Assembly: GCA_034509735.1 (NCBI GenBank)
Contig: JACGWO010000010.1
Span: forward strand, 18,117,193-18,181,192
Source: Sesamum alatum
Lineage: Eukaryota; Streptophyta; Magnoliopsida; Lamiales; Pedaliaceae
Direction of reading: 5' to 3'
Length of the DNA stretch: 64,000 bases
Position numbers and translations under genes: made by a program. This document shows positions 21,967 to 34,700 of this stretch, one piece after another; position 1 is the first letter of the stretch, and every line of letters starts with the position of its first letter. Under the pieces are notes generated by a model. That model was not told the origin of the DNA. It ran no database searches and worked only from the letters and a program-made list of their open reading frames with translations.

Positions 21967-24900
21967 CGTTTTGCCACCAAGATCTCAATGTGAGACCCTC
22001 TAAATCGTCGACACGCTTCACCAGATAGTAACGAACTCTCGTGCTAGTGAGATGTTTAGGGGAGAAGAGACATCGATAAAACGCTATTGATGAAGGACAA
22101 GCGGATCCGCCCGGGAGCGCGAGCGGAAGCGAGAAAGCGAGAAAACGTGCACAAATTTAAATCAAATTTAAATATGCGCGAATCCCAAGGGGTGTACCCT
22201 TGGGTGCTCAACCGGGCGTTCGATGTAGGATGTGTAAATATTAAAACATATATTTAAACACATAGGGCATAGATATACAAATGAAATCAATCAAAGCGTA
22301 ATAAACCGTTACCTTTGATTGTTTAGCGTATGCTCCCGGCTACTAGCGTTGTTCCTTCTCCGGAATGCTCACGAAATCCAAACGTATGGATTCTCCAAAG
22401 GTGATCCACACCACACCGGAAGAAACACACGTTCTTCTTCCTAGAAAAGAACGGGTCTAGGAAGGAATCGGTTTAAGAGAAGAACACTATGAATTAGTGT
22501 TCTCTTAAACTTACTTTGTTCTTCTTCTTGATTCAAAATCAAGTGAAGAACACAAGTGTAAGAGAGGGAGGGAGCACGAAATTTTGAGTGAGAGGAGTGG
22601 ATTTTTGTCTTCTCTTTTTCCTAGAAAAAGATGAATAATGAATCACTTATGCTTGGTGTTGTATATTCTAATATATATACATAATTAATGTGATTATTGG
22701 AATGTGTCTAGGTTCATCCAAGGATGTCTAGATTCATTCCAATCAATCACCATCAATTCTTCAATCAAGCCTACCAAAATTTATGGTATGATCAAATCAT
22801 ACCAAAAGGGAAGAGCTTGATTAGAGTTGATTTGTCTCTTTCCAAAAGAGATAAGTCAACATACCACCTAGCATGAAACATGGCTGATTTTGCTTCCTCC
22901 AACGGAGCATGTCGGCCATGTTTATTTAAGGGAAGAAAGTCCAACTTCTTCGTATTCCAAATTAGGAATTATTTCTCCTCTCGGGTATAATTTAACGGAC
23001 CGGATTTTATCGTAATCCAATTACGACGAACCCAACATTAAATCCAATTTAATGTCCACTTAAATTATTCCCGTTAATCTTTTAATCCAATTAAAAGATC
23101 CAACGTCTTAACATCTCAACTTTCCATATTTAATCGAAAATCCAATTTATCGATTAAATGAAAGCCCGATACAATATCGGCCCGTCCATCCAATGGACTT
23201 TCCCTTAAGTAATCCAATTACTTATTTTATCCTTCGAGATTGACTCCAAGTCGATCTCTCAACCTCTTCGGTGATTTGTGTGTGACCCTTTAGGTTCACC
23301 CTCAGCTAGACTTGGGCCCGTGTCCCACAAGGGCCCGTTACCATGGGTGGCCGTCTAGCAACGGTCCATGGCACTAGAGACTAGGTGAATTGGCGTGAAC
23401 ATTTAGGCGCCGATTCCGTACGGGTACGATCCTTCCGTCTACCGTCTCCTGGCCTTAGTCTAGGGTATGGAATTGGGCGTCGGTTCCCATCCTTGACTAG
23501 GCATCTATGCTTAATACTCGAGACCACGTATGCTTCATTGTGTCGACACAGGAAATCATTCCCTGTTCGACCAACCACTGTGGCCACAGCTTCAAAACAG
23601 CATGAACGTGTCTCCGAGTGCATAGGAGATACCTCTGTCACATACTGACAGGGGACGGATCCTCTTCTTGGAATCCACCGTCCTCGCTACACATTCCGAC
23701 TTCACTGGACAAGGCTTATAATGATCATCTTACAGAATGATCACCTCTCGCCAGATCCAAGATACAGCCGTCCTGTGCACGTGACTGCCATGATTCCTCA
23801 AGTCTGAGGATTAGTCCCGTACTATCGGAACCGGGGAAATCCAATCATACCGACCAAGCCTCCAAGGCTTCCATATGATGATCCCCGCGAGTCAGTCCAG
23901 TCGGCTCGACCCCAGTCGACCAACCCATCAAGATCGTGTAGGCGTCCCACGCCTGTCGCCGATGAAACACGGCACTCATCCAATGAACACGACTCTTGAC
24001 GCAAGTCTCAATAGGACTCTCGATGCCCTATCTCGAGGTCCTCGACTTGGAACGTTTCAGACCCAACTCTTAATCAGTTGGTTTCATGACCACCATCCAA
24101 TGCGTGGCCCAACTGCACGAGTTGTTATCCATGGTCTGTGGGCTTTGTTGCGATATAAGTTAAAATACCGGCTTAACAAATGTAAGATGAGCGCAACAAA
24201 GAAGGTACCATTGGTGACGAACACTCATCTTATTCATCACATAATAATATTACATTCACATCAAGTTGTCGGATAGGTTACAAATTGCCAAACCTATTGG
24301 CTTTCTGGTCACCTATTCCAACAATTGATTAATGCTATCTACGTCTCTAATATTCTACCTTGAATTAATCAAGAAGAACAAAAGAAAATCTTGGAGAGAG
24401 TAAAGAGGGTGCACTAGAAAGAGAGAGACGTGAGATGGTAAAGTATAGAGATTAGTGTGTGAAGTGTGTTTAAATATTTATAAGGAATTATTATTTCTAA
24501 TCCTACTCAATCTCTTCTAAAGAGACACATCCTAATCAACTAGGGATTTGACCTAGTCAAATCCTAGTTCACTTAGGATTTGACCTAGTCAAACATCTTC
24601 CTAGGAAGAATCCTAGCCCTCCATCTCAAAAACCTTTAGATCAAATCTCGTCCATCCATCCTTGATGGGCTTTACGAAATGGGCCTATTTAAATCTAATT
24701 TAAATAGTCCAAAGGTCCAATGAGCTCTATATTAAATCTTATTTAATATTCCAAGCCCGCTAATTAATTCACCCTTTTAATCTAATTAAAAGGGAAGCCC
24801 ATGCTTATTAAATCCATAAATCCAATGTATGAACTCAAGCCCAATTAATCCAATTAATCCATGAAGGCTTAAATCTCCAAGAAGTATAATTTAATCCTAT

Positions 24901-26022
24901 TAAATTAAACCTTCTCCTGGAATTAATTACAAATTAATTCCTTTCAGATCCGATGAAGCAGGTGTGACTCTTTAGGTTCACCCTCAGCTAGACTTGGACC
25001 TACTTCTTGTTATCTCATAACAAAAGTAGGCTGTCACCATGGGTGGCCGTCTAACAACGGTCCATGGAAGTAGAGACTAGGTGAATATGTGGATGTTAAC
25101 ATTTAGGTTCGAGTTACATACAGGTACGGTCCTACTATCGCCTGTCTCCTGGCTTTAGTCTAGAGCATGGAATAGGATGTCGGTTCCCATCCTTGACTTA
25201 GGCATCTATGCTTCAAACTTGAGATAGGTTTAACTCTATGATTGACGAAAATCCTTTCCCACTCAATCAAGTGCTATGGTCATACACTTTGAGAGTCTAA
25301 ACCATCTCAAAGTGCATAGGAGATCTCGCTGTCAAATTCTTTGACACGGGACAGATCCTATCTTGGAATCCACCGTCTTCACAACGTACTCCGACTACAC
25401 TGAACAAGGCTTATGATGGCCATGTCTTATGACACGATCACCTTTCGCCAGATCCAAGATACAACCTTCGTATGTGAGCGACTGTCGTGATTCCTCAAGT
25501 CCAAGGAGTAATCCCATACTATCAGAACCGGGAATACAAGTCATACCGACCAAGCCCGTGTGGCTTCCATATGACGATTCTCGCGAGTCACCTCAATCAG
25601 CCGACACCCTTGTCAACTAACCCACTAATATTGCATAGACATCCAACGTCTGTCACCGATGAAATACAATACTCATCTAACGAATGCTATCCTTAGTGCA
25701 AGTCTCTATAGGACTCTCGATACCCAATCTCGAAGTCCTCGACTTAGATTGTTTCAGACCTATTTACTGAAGTTGGTTCCATGACCGCTAACCTATGCGC
25801 AGTCCAACTTCTTAGATTCATATGTCCGGTCTGTTGGCATTTGTTGTGACATCGAAACCCTGTTCAATGCTAGCAGTAAGCACAATATGGTAAAGTTTCA
25901 TTATCGTTGACAATAATGAAACCTTACAATATTCATCAACATAATATTACTTTCGTTCAACGATTGACGAATGGTTCTTAGAACAACCAACCACATTGAC
26001 TTTCTGGTCACCTATTCTAACA
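21967..26022 (-). mobile_element. LTR-J: copia LTR (family 4), interrupted by LTR-I, left end outside window
   Basis: Two blocks, 21967-22090 and 24324-26022, are one minus-strand LTR related to those of cop-P: 'ttttgccaccaagatct..gagaccctctaaatcg' in U5 and TTGAC clusters (24547-24594) upstream of the putative start. It ends CACCTATTCTAACA. Its U5 end was displaced by cop-B and lies left of the window. The shared LTR module is at about 24963-25085. Confidence 0.85.
22091..24323 (-). mobile_element. LTR-I: solo copia LTR (family 1)
   Basis: TGAAGGACAAGCGG to CCTATTCCAACA, 2233 bp, flanked by ATTGA on both sides (22086-22090, 24324-24328). It is very close to the cop-A LTRs, so family 1 has been active repeatedly. 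No internal region remains. Open frames in it (for example 23875-24276) repeat those of cop-A LTRs. Confidence 0.93.
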
Positions 26023-27245
26023 TTCAATCGAAGGGGTGTACCCTTGAATCTCTCCCCGGCATTGGATGTAGAATGTGTAAAGACCAAACATAAACACATT
26101 GGGCAGATAGAAGATATAAACGAGAGTTACATAAACGCAAATGTAATCGTTACCTATGTAGTGTTCTTGAAAACGACTACAAGCTTTGCTCCCCTTTTGT
26201 ATCCCAAAAACTCGTCTACTAGATCTCAAGTGTAGAGAGCCTGTAATTACGTCCACACTACACCAGGAGAGGTATAGATCTCCCTGCTAGAAGAAATCAA
26301 ACCTTGAAAGAAAAGGGATTGAAAGGATTGTACTATGAGATTAGTATATTCTTTCAATCAAGTCTTGTTCTTCAATTGATCCTTGATAAAAAAGAACAAA
26401 GCTTAGGGATAGGAAGAGAGGAGAGGGGGCAGCTGAGAGCTAGTATGTGTTTAATTGCTACAATGCAACAATGAGAAGTCTTCTTGATAGATTAGACTTT
26501 GTATACATATATATATACATAATTAATGGAACTATAGAAATGTGTCTAGATACACTGGGATGTGTTTAGGTTCATTTCTAGTCATCCATTAATCAAGCCA
26601 CAACTCACAAAATATGATCAAATCATACCAAGTGAGGAAACCTCAAGGATGATATGTTCCTTTCCAAAAGGAACAAATCCTCTTCCAAAAGAGGGCCTTG
26701 TCCAATTTTTATGCTCTTCCAAAGAACTAAAATCGATCATCTCTCATTTTGGAAAGAGTCCAACTCTTCCTTCCAAAAGTGGAAGTCAACTTGCCTTTTG
26801 GGCCATAATTGAATGGACCGAGCATTGTTTTAATTCAATTAGAACAAGCCCAATAGATCCAATGAATTAAATCTAATTTAATTCAAGTCCTAAACAAATT
26901 ATGTCCTAAGTCTTTTAATCCAATTAGAGACTTAAGCCCGCAATCCTCTTATTTAGTAAATTCTATTTATTAATTAATGTGAGCCGTCCATCGAATGGAC
27001 TATCCCATGAATAAATAATCCGAAATATATATTTTCTTCCAAAATTAACTGCAAGTTAATTTCCTCACCTCTTCAGTGATTTGTGTATGACTCTTTCGAT
27101 TCACCCTCAGTTAGACTTGGGCTCGTGTCCAACAGAAGCCCGTCACTATGGGTGGTCTTCTAGCAACGGTCCATGGCACTAGAAACTGGGTGAATGTTGG
27201 TGTGAACATTTAGGCTCCTGATAACCATATGAGTACGGTCCTCCC
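26023..27245 (-). mobile_element. LTR-K: diverged copia LTR fragment
   Basis: Starts in sequence equivalent to the U5 'cgaatcccaaggggtgtacccttgg' of family 1 and runs through a TATA-like stretch (about 26505-26520) to the shared module (27087-27194). It then stops at the LTR-G terminus. It is more diverged than other copies, so it is probably the oldest copia piece here. The left part was displaced by LTR-J and the right part is gone. Confidence 0.7.
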
Positions 27246-29030
27246 TATTACAATAGGAGACCAGAAAGTCAATTGGATTGGCGGTTTTGGGTACTATTTA
27301 GCATTCTTTATTAAAGTAATATTGACTTGATGAAAATAGTAAGTGTTGATCCATGGCACTATGTGTTTGTTGTGCTTACTAATTACGTTAAACGGCATTT
27401 TACCGTCACAACAAATGACCTCAGACCAATTAGACAATCCATGTAGTTGGGTTGGGCATTGATGGCAGCTATGAAACCAACTTCTGAGGGTTGGTCTGAA
27501 ATATTCCAAGTCGAGGACCTCGAGACAGGGCATCGAGGTGCTATAGAGACTTACACTAAGTATAGCATTTATTAGATGAGTGTCGCATTTCATCGATGAC
27601 AGACATTGGACGTCTATGCAATATTAGTGGTTAGTTGACAAGGTTGTTAGCTGATTGAACTGACTCGCGGGAATCATCATATAGAAGCCTTGGAAGCTTG
27701 ATCGGTATGACTGGTATTCTTGGCTCCAATAGTACGAGATTAGTCCTCGGACGTGAGGAATCATGGCAGTCACATGCATATGATGGTTGTATCTAGGATC
27801 TGGCAAAAGATGTCCGTATTTGGGACACGTTCATCATAAGCTTTATCCAATGCAGTCGGAATATGTATTGAGGACAATGGATTCCAAGATAGGATCCATC
27901 ACCTGTCAGTATATGATAGTCGAGTCTCCTATGCGCTCTGAGACAGTTTAAGCTCTTTGAGTCTATGGCCACAATGATTGGTCTAGTAGGGAATGGTTTC
28001 CCACGTCAATCAATAGAGCAAATGCGTCTCAAGTTATTGAGCATAGTTGTCTAGTCCAGGATGTAAACCGACGCCCAATTCCATACCCTAGACTTAGACG
28101 GGGAGATGGATGATGGAAGGACCCTAGCCGTATGGTACTCGGGAGCCTAAATGTTCATACCAACATTCACCTAGTCTCTAGTGCCATGGACCGTTGCTAG
28201 ACGGCCACTTATTGTGACGGGCGTTTTCCGATTAATGGTTAATTGGAAAACAGTTAACTAAATTGGATTTAATTGATCAATTGTGTTGGACAGAAGCCCA
28301 ATTCTAGTGAGGGTGAACCTAAAGAGTCACACACAAATCACTTTGGAATTGGTAGAATTAATTTAGAATTAATTCTAGAAGAAACGAATTGATTTAATTG
28401 GATTAATTTAATTCAAGCAGAAAATAAATGATTGGATCATTTATTGAGAACTCCATTTGATGGATGGTACAAGAAGTAATTAATTGGATTAGTCAATTCT
28501 TGGGCTTAGAACCTTTAAATTAATTGGATTAATTTATCGAGTTTGACTTAATTAATTGATTGGATCAATTAATTAGAGTTTGGACTTATGCTTATTTAAT
28601 TGGATTAAATAAACTTGTGGGCTTCAATTGGATTGAGATTAATTGGATTAATTAATTTCCAATGGACTTTTTTTTAAAATTAATTTAATTAGATTAAATA
28701 AAGGTCCAAGACTAATAGTTCTAGTTCATGAAAAAATACAAGTTATAGCAAGTTAAAGAGAAGTTTAAACTTCTCCACATGTGAAGCACATGTCTCCAGC
28801 CATTATGTTGTTTTGTGGGTGGTTTATTTGCTATAATAGTGTATGGTTTTGTAGATAGTGGTGTGTGTGTGGTGTGTGTAGGTTGCTTTGGAAGTTAACA
28901 AGAGAAGATGAATTTTGAATTCAATAATTCTACATACACAAAATTATTCACATAACTTGTACATATGAGTCTTGCACTTATTTTTTTCAGCAAATAACAC
29001 TCTAAAATCTCTGAAAAAATTTCTCTTTGG
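27246..29030 (+). mobile_element. LTR-G: plus-strand copia LTR (family 3-like), 3' end deleted
   Basis: Starts TATTACAATAGGAGACC, a mutated form of TGTTAGAATAGGTGACC, and carries the shared module in plus orientation (about 28165-28340). The sequence runs through U3 and part of R, then jumps at about 29030 into leader sequence. The U5 end and primer site are therefore deleted. U3 (27246-28800) is homologous, in inverse orientation, to LTR-L (29691-31249). Confidence 0.8.
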
Positions 29031-29690
29031 GGCGCGCGCACGCAGCCATCTGGTCGGCTGGCCGGCAGCACTGTTTTGTGTCCTTTTTCCAGAAATTTAG
29101 TTTTTTCTGATTTCTGCTAGTTTTATAAAATTATTAATTTTATCATATTTTAATTTTTAGTTAAATTAGAGTTTTCTAAAATTAAATTGTAACCTTAGAT
29201 AATGGTTTCCCAAAAAAGAAAAAATATTTTTGTACATTAGATGTATGAATGATATCCATCCTTTTAATTGCATTGTTAATATGGTATTTTTTGCATTTAA
29301 TCATGTATATGATTTTAGGTATTGGATATCTATTGATAAATGCATGGAATCTATTTATTTGGTGTGCATGTTTATATTTGATATAAATGTGTAATTGTTG
29401 TTTATTGGATAAACAATATGGATGATCAAGCCCATTGACCTATGCATGGTTTATTTTATATTGAGTGAGGCCTGCGTGCCTCTTTGTTTGATTCCTTCTA
29501 TCATTTTTAGCCTTGGAATAATAAGGCTTTCTTTCTCTCTTATAATGTACTCCCCCAACTTTTGATTGGGGTTTCTTTTTCGGTTGTAATGAGTGTAGAT
29601 TAGCTTGTGAGGTTTCATTTATTTATAAAAATGTAAGCTTCCATAGAGATGAAGGTCCAAAAGAGGTCCGTTGGACCACCCATAAAAGAG
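29031..29690 (+). mobile_element. Leader remnant of the LTR-G element
   Basis: Holds the leader landmarks in plus orientation: a short CG-rich block (29031-29075), the GCCTT..AAGGC hairpin (29510-29527) and the CCCCAA..TTGGGG hairpin (29553-29571), with the same flanking 'aatgtactcccc' seen in cop-P. It ends at about 29690 where LTR-L begins. The 9-bp hairpin, palindromes and gag are missing. Confidence 0.75.
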
Positions 29691-31249
29691 CTCATGGCTG
29701 GCCATATCATGTACACGTGTGGAGGAGTTGAAACTCCTCCTTAACTTGCTTCAACTTGCATGTAATGTGGACTTGAATTTTTATGTGTTGGACTTGTATT
29801 CAATCTAATTAAATAAAGTCCAAAACATGAATCCATTGGACATTAATTAATCTAATTAATTTCAATCCAATTGAAGCCCAATTATTTATTTAATCCAATT
29901 AAACAAACATAAGTCCAAATTATGAAGAATTGATCCAATCAATTATTCTAGCCGAATCCCGATAAATTAATCCAATTAATTTAAGGTTCTAAGTAAAAAT
30001 AAATTAACTAATCCAATTAATTAATTCTTGGACCATCCATCAAATGGATTTCCCAACAAATGATCCAATCATTTATTTTCTCTCTTGAATTATTTAATCC
30101 AATTAAATTAATTCGCTTCTTTTAGAATTAATTCCAAATTAATTCCACCAAATTCAAAGTGATTTGTGTGTGACTCATTAGGTTCACCCTCAGCTAGACT
30201 TGGCTTGTGTCCAACACAATTGGTCGATTAAATCCAATTTAATTAACTATTTTTTAATTAACCATTAATCGGAAAAGCGCCCATCACCATGGGTAGTAAC
30301 GGTCCATGGCACTAGAGACTAGGTGAATATTGGCGTGAACATTTAGGCTCTCGAGTTCCATATGAGTACGGTCCTTCCATCATCTGTCTTCCGGTCTAAG
30401 TCTAGGGCATGGAATTGGGCATCGGTTCCCATCCTGGACTAGACAACTATGCTAAATAACTTGAGACACGTTTGCTCTACTGATGGACGTAGGAAACCAT
30501 TCCCTACTTGACCAATCGTTGTGGCCATAGACTTAAAGAGTTTAAACTGTCTCAGAGCGCATAGGAGACTCGACTATCATATACTGACAGGTGACGGATC
30601 CTATCTTAGAATCCACCGTCCTCAATACATATTTCGACTACACTGTATAAGTCTTATGATGAACGTATCCCAGATACGAACATCTGTTGCCAGATGCTAG
30701 ATACAACCATCATATGCATGTGACTGCCCTGATTCCTCAAGTCCGAGGACTAATCTCATACTATCGGAGTCGGGAATGCTAGTCACATTAACCAAGCCTC
30801 CAAGGCTTCCATATGACGATTCCAGCAAGTCAGTTCAGTCAGCTGACACCCTTGTCAACTAACCCACTAATATTGCATAGACGTCCAACGTCTATTGCCG
30901 ATGAAACACGACACTTATCCAATGAATGCAATCCTTAGTGCAAGTCTCTATAAGACCCTCGATCCCCTGTTTCGAGGTTCTTGACTTGGAACGTTTCAGA
31001 CCCAACCTTTAGAAGTTGGTTTCATAGCTGCCAGCCAATGTGCAACCCAACTACATGAGTTGTACGTTTGGCCTGTGGGCGTTGTTGTGATGTTAATAGA
31101 ATAAACATAAATAGTAAGCACAATAAATGGAATTGCCAAACATGAATACTCACTTTATTCATATAATAATATTACAATTACAATGAAATTGTGAGAAATA
31201 GATTACATCAAGACCAATCTAACTGGCTTTCCGATCACCTGTTCTAACA
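29691..31249 (-). mobile_element. LTR-L: copia LTR (family 3-like), U5/R end deleted
   Basis: U3 of a minus-strand LTR ending CACCTGTTCTAACA, with the shared module (30169-30328). It begins abruptly at a point matching the U3/TATA boundary of family 3. The next five bases (31250-31254, GTACC) would be the target duplication; no partner is visible, consistent with a deletion on the left side. Confidence 0.8.
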
Positions 31250-31739
31250 GTACCCTCTCAGAAAGAAAGAAAAAAAAAAAAACCATGCCCTCCACACAGG
31301 CACACAAGCCCTCCTCCATGGAGGCATCCAACCTCTGCTTCGTGCAGGTTCCTAGGCATTTCTCCAGGAGGTTGTGTAAGTTGTGTCTAGCAAGCACCTA
31401 AGCCCTCCCCCGTGGAGGCACCTAAGCCCTACTTCAGGCGGACACCTTATCCTTCCTCCGGCGAGGCCCCTAACTCCTGCTACGAGTAGAAACTCTCAAA
31501 TAAGCCCTCTTTCATGGGGAGACATAGCCCCTACTCTGAGCAGGCACCTTCTGAGGCGCCCTGCTGCTTACAGGCATGAAGTAAGCCTTCTTTCTATAAG
31601 AATCCTAGTGCTACTAACATTTCCTTCAAGGTTAGCGAAAACAAAATGGTTCCTTCTTCATGCCAGTCTCTTGCCTTGGCTAAACAAAAATGCCTACTCT
31701 AATAAGTGTTGGAGTCTCCACCTATTAGAGTTGGGGGTC
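31250..31739 (+). other. Degenerate tandem-repeat region, probably gypsy 3' untranslated sequence
   Basis: Imperfect repeats of a GGAGGCACCTAAGCCCT-like unit of about 20-30 bp (about 31290-31530), preceded by an A-run (31267-31282). The G-rich string 'gttgggggtc' just before 31740 could be a polypurine tract, with an LTR beginning beyond it. Tandem repeats upstream of the 3' LTR are common in Tat-type gypsy elements. No protein-like frame is seen. Confidence 0.5.
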
Positions 31740-31744
31740 TGAAT

Positions 31745-34700
31745 TGTTAGAATAGGTGACCGTAAAGCCAATCTGATTGGGCTGATGTAACCTATGTCTG
31801 AACAATTTCAAAGTTTTAATAAATTGTAATGAATAAGAAAGTGATATTCATTTGGCTTATACTTTGTCTGTGTCCACTTTACTGTCTTATATTAACTATT
31901 CACTAAACAAGCAAAGCCCATAGACTGAAATGAAAGATTATGTGGATCGTCCCGGGAAAAGCGCGAATGCGGAAGCGCGGTATAATTAAAAATTAAAACG
32001 GAATTTAAACATGCCTTTAAATTAAAGACACGTTTCAAAGGGTGTGCCTTTGAAATTTTCCCGGGCATTCGGTGTATCTCATGAACGTATAACATAAAAT
32101 AAATCATGGAGGCCATAGGGTTGAAAATTAAAGAGGGACGAAAATTTAAAAACGAGACCTACCCGTTGTCGTTTTCGTCTTCAACGGCTACACGCGTTGT
32201 TCCCCGTTTTGCACCAAGATCCCGTCTTTGAGACCCTCTAATTCGTGACACACGATCCACCCACGTATCTTGCACGTCGTGCTAGCAACGAACAAGTGTA
32301 TAATTTTGGAGTGGATGAATCAATAACACATTATCAATTAATGGTATTGATTCATCAAGATTCTAATGTTCCAAGAACAAAAGAATCAAGAAAACTATTT
32401 TCTTGAGAGAGAGAGAGGGCGGACGAGAGAGATGGGGAGAGAGAGAGAAACCGTGTGTGTGTGTTGTGTGTGTGTGTTGGAGTTTCATCATCCTTCAACT
32501 TGTAGGATGCTAGGGGTTTATATAGAAGAGGAGTCTAATCCTCTTTAAACTCCTCTTTTTAAGAACTCTATTTTGACTAGGATTTTGACCTAGTCAAAGT
32601 CCTAGTCAAAGTAGTGTTTTGACCTAGTCAAAACAATCCTAGCCATCCATCTCTCCCATTCATCTCACCGTTGATTTAATTTAATTTAATGGAATATTTA
32701 AAACCTATTTAAATATTTCCAAGAGGCTAAAATAAATATAAATATTATTTAAGCCCATTAAATAAATCCCTTTGATAAATCTAATTTATCAATTTAATTC
32801 CTTATATCTAATAGAAGGAATTATTTCTCCAAGAAAAATAAAGGACCCGATTAAATCCAATTTAATCATTCCTTCACTCCAATATTTAATTCCTAATTAA
32901 ATATCTAAATGTGTGTGGATAGTGTGTGACTCTTTAGGTTCACCTTTCAGCTAGACTTGGTCGGATTCCTAGAATCCTTCCGTTACCATGGGTGGCCATC
33001 TAGCAACGGTCCATGGCACTAGAGACTAGGTGAAATATTCAGGGATGAACATTTAGGCTCTAACAGTACGCTTGTCCTTCTGTCTTCGGTCTCATCACTT
33101 AGTGTCTAGGGCACGGATAACGCAGGTACCCATCTTGGACCTAAGTGTCGGTCTGTCCTCACTAAACGCCGCAAGGGAAACCTTCCCTTCTGTTCAGTCA
33201 CTGTGGCCACAGTTTTAGGGACAAGACCTAGAGCATACATGAGACTCAACTGTCAAAACCTATTGACAGGAGACAGATCCTTTCTTGGAAACTACTGTCA
33301 CTTTGCACACCAGGACTGCACTAGACATGGCTTATGACTACCAAAGAGAATTCTGGCAATCTCTCACCATATCTAAGATACAGTTCTGATGTACAGGTAA
33401 ACTCAGTAATTCCTCAAGTCAAAGGACTTGACCTGTACCGTTGGAACCGGGAATACTCGTCATACCTTGCAGACCATACTCAAGGTCCTCCGTAAGACGG
33501 TTCCCACGAGTCACCTCAGTCAGCTGCATCCTAGCAGGCTAACCCACTAACACTGCTTAGACGATCCTCGTCACCCGTCGATGAAACACGACAGCAGATG
33601 CTTAGTGCAAGTCTCAAATGGAATCCCGGTACCCATTTTCGGGATTCCTTGACTTGGAGATTTCCGGACTGATTCGGGAAGACTGATTCCATGGACCTAC
33701 CTCCAAGCGTAGTCCCAGTCCCCGAAATCGAATCTCAGTCCGTGGGCTCTGTTTGCGTAGTGAACAGATATGGAAAAATAGGTGCAAGTGAACACAAACA
33801 AAGTAATGCCAAATGAAAATTCACTTCTTTATTCATTAATGATTTATCAAAACACTTATAATTGTCTAGACATAGGTTACATATACCCGCCAAAATTGGC
33901 TTACATGGTCACCTATTCTAACATGAAATCACATTTCGAGAAACTGGAACTACGCATTGGATGGTAGGTTCATGAAATCAGTTTCTCCGGATCGGTTTGA
34001 AACACTCCAAGTCAAGGAATCTCGAGATAGGGCATCGAGAATCCATTTGAGACTTGCACTAAGCATCTTCAGTCGCGTTTCATCGACAAGTGATGAGGCT
34101 CGTCCATGCAGTGTTAGTGGGTCAGCCAGCTAGGTGGCTGCTGACTTAGGTGACTCGTGGGAACCGTCATATGGAAGACCTTGAGTAAGGTCAGTCAGGT
34201 ATGACTTGTATTCCCGGTTCCAACAGTACAAGTGATCCTTGGACTTGAGGGATTACTGAGATCACCTACACACCGTGCCTGTATCTTAGGTATGGTGAGA
34301 GGCTGCCAAGTCGTAGTCACTCGGTAGTCATAAGCCTTATCTAGTATAGTCAAGATGGGTAGTATGTCAGTAGGTCCCGAGAGAGGATCCATCTCCTGTC
34401 AGAAGGCTGACGGTGATATCTCACTTTACTCTGAGACTCATCCCTGATAAATCTGTGGCCACAGTAACTGAACAAAAGGGTAGGACCCCCGTGACGTTTA
34501 GTGTGGACGAGGCAAGGCTTAGGTTGAAAATAGGTACCTACATTTTCATGCCCTAGATTCTAAGTAGTGAGATTGTAGATGGAAGGATAGACGTACTGAA
34601 GAGCCTAAATGTTCATATTATAAATATTCACCTAGTCTCTAGTGCCATAGATCGTTACTAGACGGCCACCTATGGTGACGGACGAATTTCTGTCATAGGA

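Noticed and set aside
31383..31742. 119-codon frame in the tandem-repeat region
   Set aside because: Pro/Ser/Leu-rich translation of short repeats; it ends at the LTR-E duplication and matches no family.
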